Source: Selaginella moellendorffii
Lineage: Eukaryota; Streptophyta; Lycopodiopsida; Selaginellales; Selaginellaceae
DNA length: 64,000 nt
Direction: 5' to 3'
Assembly: GCF_000143415.4 (NCBI RefSeq)
Contig: NW_003314273.1
Location: 2,637,805-2,701,804, forward strand
Below, one piece after another: positions 56,991 to 64,000 of this stretch. How positions within the stretch are numbered: position 1 is the first letter of the stretch; each line of letters begins with the position of its first letter. Below the pieces are notes generated by a model. The model was not told the DNA's origin and did not search any database. It was given only the letters and a program-made list of their open reading frames with translations. Position numbers and translations under genes: made by a program.

Positions 56991-58091
56991 CTTAGACAAT
57001 CAAATTCTCTAAATCTTGCTCTAGGTTGCTGAGCTTATTTTTCATAGTGACATGCTTAATGCTTTGGTGTAGATTGTCAAATTCCTGACACATGATCTAA
57101 TTTTTCTAGTTAAGTAGTGTGATGCACTAGTCTTGGCAGGTGATGTGCTTTATATCAGTGGATGTAAAAGCCAAGATTGCACTCTTGAGTTCTTGAATTA
57201 TATGGTGCTGATGATTCTACTCACCCATGACTCTATCCACTTTTTTGGTGATTGTCTTGAGGTAGCTCAAGATCTATGCATGGTATTTTGTTGTTTTTTT
57301 GTCTTCCATCGGCCGGATTGGCTCGTCGATTGGTTGCTTGCCTCCTCCCTTGATATGTTGAGCAAGCTCCTCCATAAAGCTTCAAACTGCTAGCTCGATA
57401 GGCTGAGTCGCAAACTTATGCGTAAAGGCATGGTTAGCTTTGACCTTGTAGTGCTTTTGTGATGTCTACTATTGCTGTGGCTGCCTCATCTTGCTAGATT
57501 GGTCTACCAAAAATGTGTTGCTATTGGAGGTGGACTGGAGAAAACTAGCCCATACTTGTCTAGTTCATCTAGACCCTCTTTTGTAACCTCATCCTCTTTG
57601 TCTTGTTGAGTTTCTTGGCTGTGATCTTCTTAGCCTAAACTCACCTTATTAGCTATATCTACGACCAATGGTTTTACAACATCTATAGGCGTATCATGTG
57701 TTAGACTTTGTGGCTTAAGTTCTAGAATTTCTTCCACAACTTTGGCATCTATCATTTGCCTAGTGTTGTTCATTTGTGTACTCATCACTTCCTCGATGCT
57801 TGGAGAGATTTGTATCAACATCAAAGTTGTCTCTGTAGACGTAGATGAGTCATGACTCTATTCTTGATCTGGGCATGGCTTTTTATCACCGTACTTGCTG
57901 CATCCAATTTTTCTACGGCATACTTGGCCATTGGATTTCTGCGAAACAAACCCTGAGCTTGGATTTTTAGATTTAGACGGAGTTTCTTTTTGAGGGGAGA
58001 ATTTTCCTCACTTGAATTTATATTGTTAGGATTCTCCTCTACATCCACATCTCTAGCTATATCCCTTGAAGGAAATATTGGAGGTGGTGGC
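56991..58091. other. Retroelement-like debris, no intact gene
   Basis: Minus-strand frames at 57630-57824 and 57821-58091 overlap with a shift and read charged, low-complexity protein (for example SPLKKKLRLNLKIQAQGLF). They could be part of a decayed gag or host gene; not recognised. Confidence 0.3.
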
Positions 58092-59218
58092 TGTAGCACA
58101 CGTGGTTTTGACCCTTTATCCTATAGTGATTTACCATAGGATAACACCACGAAGCGGAACCTAAACCCTCTTTGTGCCACGTGATAGATGCCACGTGTCC
58201 AAAGGAACATGGTGTGGAACCCAAGGTTCAGGGCTCCACTGAACGAAGGAACGGTGCCAAACTCCCAAGCATGGAGCCAAAGAGTGACGGAACTGGACCA
58301 AAAAGCAACTCCCGAGCATACAGCCCAAGGAGCAAAGGGACAGGAGCCCGGAGTGACTTGGAACAGTCCTGGAGCAACTAGCATCCCAATGCCAGAACCA
58401 GCACGCAAAACGGAGCCAAACAGAGTTTAGTGCTATTTCAGCATACCGGTGGCCTAACGCGAGGACATGGGTACTCCACCAGCTAACATAGAATGGAACT
58501 TGGGCTTAGACCCAAGCCAGACGTAGAACAAGGACAAACACGCAAGCGAAAGCTAAACTATGCCTCAGATTGGTCGGCCATACCCGACCTACCCACTATC
58601 CCTACTATACATTTGGAACCCCCCATAGCCCGCTCCCCCTTGGGGAACACATGCTTTGGGCTTTCACCCCAAGCCTCCCTTAGTATTAGGAGTTAGTCTT
58701 TGGGACAAGCTTGAAACTTAACAAATATGGAATGTCTTTAGATTGTGAATTTGAACATGGGATGAACACTATTGTGTTCAGGCCGATCTCTACATTCTGT
58801 AGATATGCCAAATGAGCAAATCTGGACACTTTCCATAAATAGCATTTGGGACCGAAATGAGACTAACACAAAGGGCATGATAGCGAGGGTGTTTGGCAGA
58901 CACGATAAGCTATCATGTAGCGATATTGAGGGACTAATGTCAATACGCAAGGGTTCTTGTCACTAGCAAGTGCAAGACAAAATGAGATGGGAACTCCTTA
59001 CTGAACTAAGTATGCTTAGCTAATAACACGTAGGAATTCTATCCTTATGCTCGTCCGGTCTAAGTACACTCGAAATGCCCAATTAACTCCACTAGCACAA
59101 GAGGGACTGATAAAGGGTCCAGCAATACCGACCTCCTGCCATCGTGGCAGTAAGGTAAGAGTGTCCATAAGGACTGGTCGACAAGTAACTTTCGATACCC
59201 GAAGTCACATTCACGACA
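58092..59218 (-). repeat. 3' LTR, complete (1127 bp)
   Basis: It begins TGTAGCACACG on the plus strand and ends CACGACA. It matches 5424-6554 along its full length with scattered substitutions, including the U5 hairpin at 58116-58144. Confidence 0.88.
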
Positions 59219-59231
59219 CTTTCTCCCCCTA
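59219..59231 (-). other. Polypurine tract (right element)
   Basis: The minus strand reads TAGGGGGAGAAAG before the LTR start TGTCGTGAATG. Confidence 0.75.
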
Positions 59232-60146
59232 AGGAAGATTGACGTCCTTGTCGATGCATACTCGAGTCTAGACCACCGCCAAGGAAACAACTCCAGAAAA
59301 ATTTCACGGTGATCACACTATATGAGAAATGCACTGACTTAAATGAGTTAGAAGGCAACCTCTTTGTCTAACACGGATGCGCTACCAGCTCAGACACCTT
59401 CCGGCCGTCGCCAACAAGGAAATGACCAACAGAGTCAGCCACCCTTGTTGCTCTAGGAGTCACCTAGCTTACAAAAGTGTGATATGCCCCTGCCCACAAG
59501 GACATAGAGAGAGAAGCCAGAGGCCCCAACCCTCCTAAGCAAAGAAACCAAACCCGTCGATAAGGTTTAGATAGACTACTGTAAACAGGCAGTTAGAGTT
59601 GTTTACACGGTCACACCCTTTTTAACGAAATAAAGAACATCGGCAAAGAGGCGGGTGATGTGACCAGTCGACAGTAACTACCCCATGACTAAAGATTTCA
59701 CCATGCATACGAAGTGCCAAAGCTAGTCTGCCTATACTAGCCCAAATTCAAAGATCAATAGATGGACAATATCAAAGTCATAAACAATGATATCTTAGAG
59801 ACTTAATTACTAGTGATTAAATCTTAGAGTAGAACACAAAAGTATTCCAAGTAAGTTATCATCCGATAAACCAGTATTATAGTAGATAGGAACCACCAAG
59901 ATCATCACAAGTGGTAAACATAGGATTCACCATCCAACAAAATTCAATAGCAAGTATATCACCAAGTAAACTCAATGATGAAACTTAACTATTGAAGATA
60001 GCAGACAGTAAGCCAACAACTTACTAGAAATAACTCAAAGAACACAAAGTATCATTGACTGAAAATTACAATACTCGCGAATGTATCACCTGAAGGAAAT
60101 AACATTCCAACCTATCAAAACTAATTCAAGCAACAATCAACATAAC

Positions 60147-60308
60147 TGTAGCGCACTTTATCTCTCTCCCTTTAAGCCAATTGGAAAAGGGGCAATTGCT
60201 TGATGAGAGAGCCCTTAGTGGCTATTTTATCCCCATTTATCCCCCAAGGTTCCAAGGATCCACAGTAACAGTATATCCAAATCTTATCCCATGATCACAT
60301 ACACTACA
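60147..60308 (-). repeat. TRIM LTR (3' LTR on minus strand)
   Basis: Begins TGTAGCGCAC and ends CACTACA on the plus strand. Confidence 0.92.
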
Positions 60309-60559
60309 CTCACCCCCCCTTCAGAGATGTCAATGTCCTCATTGACTATTGATTATTGACTAACAACCCCTACTGAGCTACTGTGAGGCAACTAGTCATC
60401 CACCCGTACCGCAGTCCCACGGTGGATACCTTTGTCTGGGATGCTCCACAAGAGGAAGGACATACGCATGGATGCCCAATACGTACAATTTTCTAATTTA
60501 GGGGTAGAAATATACCTTGCTCAAGGGTATATTATATTTTAAGTAGCCACTAATCAATG

Positions 60560-60570
60560 GGAATCGAACC
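60560..60570 (-). promoter_or_regulatory. Pol III B-box-like motif in the TRIM
   Basis: The minus strand reads GGTTCGATTCC, the exact tRNA B-box consensus, 12 bp after TAGTTGGTATCAGAG, which resembles a tRNA D-arm/A-box as well as being the primer-binding site. The spacing is shorter than in tRNA genes. Confidence 0.45.
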
Positions 60571-60594
60571 CGTGCCATTTACTCTGATACCAAC

Positions 60595-60756
60595 TATAGC
60601 GCACCTTATCTCTCTCCCCTTAAACCAACTAGAAAAGGGGTAATTGCTTGATGAGAGAGCCCTTAGTGGCTATTTTATCCCTATTTATCCCCCAAGATTC
60701 CAAGGATCCACGATGACAGTATATCTAAATCTTATCCCATGATCACATGCACTACA
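60595..60756 (-). repeat. TRIM LTR (5' LTR on minus strand)
   Basis: Same length as the other LTR with a few differences, including TATAGC instead of TGTAGC at its edge next to the primer-binding site. Confidence 0.92.
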
Positions 60757-63700
60757 ATAACAGAATGAATGTGGTAAGACCGACAAACACCTAGTCATGT
60801 CAACTATCATACTAGCCAATCTGAATAGATCCTAGTCAACAATACGAAGGAACCAGAGTTGCTTAAACAAGTGTTAGCAACATCCTTTTGATGTCTCAAA
60901 CCCAACAAACCAATCTAAGGCAAACCACAAGGAACATGTGGTATTGCGAAAAGCCATAAGCTATCAAAGAGAATAACTAACCATCATGAAAGATCATGAA
61001 TTATCCCATCAAAAAAATATGCAAAATCATCATCAAAGAAACAATTTACCATCCCGAAGAACAGCAAATCATTCTATACCAACAATAATCAAGCAAAATC
61101 TTTTGACAAGGACAAATAACTATCCTAGATGATAGTCAGTCTTCACCAATGATTGTTAGATGCAAAAGCTAACTTCAACATCGAAGCTAATGAGCGAAAA
61201 TGCCTTCCCCAACAACTTCTAACAAATGGAACAATAAGCATAAAACTCAAAGAACCAAAAGCTCGAAGAAGTCTATAGCCAAGTTTTGTATAACAATGAT
61301 CACGAGTTTCGCATGAACTAACGTCAATGCTAAGAAGAAATCATGGTGCAACCCACAATATCTTACTCAACACATCCATAAGCCAAACTTCATAATGCAA
61401 AGCTAATGAAGAACATGTCTGCATCAATCCAAAAGCTAAGCATAATGAAGCTATGCTCGACAAGTGATCATCAAACGACCCTCCATGAATCCATCTATAG
61501 CAAGACGTAACTCACTTCATAACAAACACAAGAAGAATCAACAATGATTAATATATTCCAACTCAAATCCAACAAGGATTCAAACATTCCAACATCAATC
61601 ACTTAACTCTTCTTCTCATAAAGCTAGTGTAGTCTATGACTAAATCACATTTCAAGGAAAAGCTAAAGCTCAACCTTTACTAAATAATCTCGTCTAGAAC
61701 ATAACTAACTCAAACTTGCCACACAGTTTGTTTGAACATCAATATAGTTGTTAACTAGCAATTGTACACATGCTAATAACACAAAGCTATAGCTAAATCA
61801 TCAACACTATCTTCATCAAGACTAATGAAACTTAATATCAATCCTACAGAGAGACATCTCATTCCACTTGAATCTCAACATCAATAATATTAGTGACAAG
61901 GCATCACTTCAATGTCATCAACACCATAACAAAGCTAGAAGAAAGCAAGAGTGAATCACCACTCAAAACTCTCCAGCAACTAAAGTAACTAAAGTCGAAG
62001 ATACTTTACCCAGTATCCGAGACAAGTTCTTCAATAATACTCAGCTATAGATAACACTTCATCAAGGAGTGAATCACCACACCCAAGACTCAATGAAATC
62101 CAACACTACGAACTAAACGCAACCAAATGATATCAATAAAGATAAAATCAATATGCCAACATAGGAAAACCCATGTAAGTCTAATAATATGATCCTCCGT
62201 AACACCATCCGGTAAAGCAAGCCCATCACTGCTAAATCTTCATCAAGTGAAGTAAGTGTCATAGTCTTCAACAAAGTCTACCAACAATCACTAGTTGCAA
62301 AGCAACCAATAATCACTCTTCAACTTGCCTTCACAAGAACCAAACACTACAATTGTGCCATTGAGTCATGCACTTGTCCAATATAAACATAATACCCCAA
62401 GTATGAGATAAAGTTTCATGGACAAGCATAAACCAAATAACCACTCAAATCTAACTCAACCACAATAAACTCACAAACACGTTTAGCCAATAGCTTTGAG
62501 CATGCCTTGAAGAAACTAGCTATGCATGATCGACACTTAGTCGAAACTAAAGTGAAGACCATGAGATGGACTCATATCGGTACACAAACTCCTCATAGAC
62601 GAAGCTATAGTACAGGTACCAACATCTCAACCACAAACAACTAAGTTGGACATCACCATCCTCAGCCAAGGCGCAGGGCCACCAAGACCAAGTCAAGATT
62701 AATGAAAGCTCACTATTCTCATAGAGTTTAACAAAATGCAAGGTGCAACCTACCACCAAGCACAATGCTATAAAAGAAAGGCACAAGGGTCACCCTTCTT
62801 AGAAAAGCACAATGGCCACTTTTCTACACCAACTCCAGACTCTATCCAACTCAATTGCCTTAGCCCCAAAAGTTAACATCCCTTTCGGGTCGCATCATAC
62901 AAACTACCTACTAAGGTCTAAGCCAACTAAAGTCAACTCTAACCCCTTCACTAGTTTGTACTGGCTTACGAAAACGAAATGGTTTTTAGGCAAAGTGATC
63001 AATAGATCGGCCATTGGAAAAGCCTAAGAAAATTTGTGGAAAAATTTCCATCCTAAAGAAAGAATGACTCTCAGTCCAGGAATGTAAGCTTTCAAGACTC
63101 AACTAAATTCCTCCTACTAACAACTTCACATAGATTCACCTCAACACAAATTCTTATGACCCATAGTATGCTTAAGCATCGAACATTTTTTTGCCTATAT
63201 TTTCGACATCCAACATCGACATCTGCAAAATGCAAAGTGAACATCTAAAGCTTGATCACGAAGACCATATCTTCAAACATCCACATTGCACCAACACTCT
63301 TCTTCAACCATTTTCAAGATCCAATGTGTAGCCAAAACACTAACAAGAAAAATGACATGAAAAATCATGCTCTAAGGAAAATTCCTCATCATTTAACATA
63401 ACAATATCATCTCTACTAACACAAGTGCTAGTGATATCAATGCCTTAACGACTCATCTTCTCCATCTAACAATTTATTCCAAGTATTAATGAATCAACTA
63501 ACAAGCCATAGCAAGTGAATGCTATAACCCTTTCTAACATCTTATAGGCAAACCCTCAAGGAAACAACATACCACTCAAGCTTAACATAATGGACCACCA
63601 TCGAGAATCCAATCAAAGTTACTACAATGTTACTACTTGCAAATAGACTAACTTCACCATCAACCACTTTGGGGTTGATCATCATTTATCCAAGCAACTT

Positions 63701-64000
63701 CGTAAACACATCACTCATTATCATATAGATATGATATGGAAATCATAATTACTTGATCATCAATTGAGCAACACCACAAGCAACGCCCATGTCACTACTA
63801 CAAAGGTTTACATGAGTATCAAGTGTCAACTCGATTCGACAAAATTGCAACATAAATGCCACACTCCACTAATAAAGATTTACAACACTCAACACCACTA
63901 ACTTTTGTTCATAACACGGTCAAGCTTATGCTACTCATATCCGACAAAACTCAACACTAATCCAACACCAAACTACTCAAGGAGCAATAGCAAGGTTCCC

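Larger units (their letters stand above)
60147..60756 (-). mobile_element. Complete TRIM element nested in the LARD-like interior
   Basis: 610 bp with two 162-bp LTRs (60147-60308 and 60595-60756), a polypurine tract (60309-60321, minus strand AAGGGGGGGTGAG) and a primer-binding site (60582-60594, minus strand GTTGGTATCAGAG). It is flanked by a perfect 5-bp duplication ATAAC (60142-60146 and 60757-60761). The left LARD copy has the uninterrupted sequence at about 1890-1900, giving an empty-site comparison. There is no coding capacity, as expected for a terminal-repeat retrotransposon in miniature mobilised in trans. Confidence 0.95.
58092..64000 (-). mobile_element. Second LARD-like LTR retrotransposon (cut by window edge)
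   Basis: Same family and strand as 1-6554. The 3' LTR spans 58092-59218, followed by the polypurine tract and about 4.8 kb of the same non-coding interior, colinear with 982-4588. It carries a nested TRIM and about 520 bp (61212-61735) missing from the left copy. Its primer-binding site and 5' LTR lie beyond 64000. Confidence 0.85.

Overview
The window is nuclear DNA of a land plant. Very short GT-AG introns (38-85 bp in the gene models), a group A (ABF/ABI5-type) bZIP gene, a kinesin-1-like gene and CYP72-clan P450s all point to a plant with compact genes. A lycophyte such as Selaginella is my best guess, but that rests on recall and not on a search. Ordinary genes form islands in AT-rich, transposon-filled DNA.

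Layout. 1-6554: a minus-strand LTR retrotransposon with a non-coding interior (LARD-like); its 5' LTR, primer-binding site, polypurine tract and most of its 3' LTR are visible. 6555-9330: AT-rich DNA with a degenerate tandem array and possible exon scraps. 9370-15142: repeated pieces of an [F-box gene - bZIP gene] unit, with one intact bZIP gene (13943-15142). 15284-22146: a duplicated kinesin block, dead copy on the left and intact 18-exon copy on the right, with a secreted hevein-jacalin lectin gene between them. 22150-28250: hairpins and a badly decayed Ty3/gypsy element. 28266-28553: a small TIR element. 28973-38705: a large inverted duplication carrying two intact, convergently pointing P450 genes (29090-30852 minus, 36741-38503 plus) around a 3.4-kb spacer of decayed repeats; the genes are transcribed outward from each other's 5' flanks. 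38706-41829 and 55508-58091: Ty3/gypsy debris. 58092-64000: a second LARD-like element with a complete nested TRIM (60147-60756, 5-bp target duplication ATAAC).

The most unusual object is 41830-55507, a 13.7-kb segment bounded by matching terminal inverted repeats. It carries two divergent genes: a minus-strand transposase-like gene (D-N-x3-E-N-K-N and G-H-T-H-E-D-V-D motifs) and a plus-strand gene whose exons join into one 1,642-codon frame with a ParB-like domain, an acidic/low-complexity middle and an FCP1/HAD-like phosphatase domain. Both are broken by a few nonsense codons of the kind left by C-to-T decay. About 30 copies of a 24-bp palindrome (AATGGCRTGNGG followed by its reverse complement) are scattered through the segment: in the control region, in coding sequence and, most strikingly, inside several very short introns right before the 3' splice site. 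The 288-bp TIR element at 28266-28553 has the same left and right ends and two copies of the same palindrome, so it looks like an internally deleted derivative. I read the segment as a large DNA transposon with a dedicated palindromic DNA-binding site. The transposase may bind it; binding by the ParB-like protein is a testable alternative.
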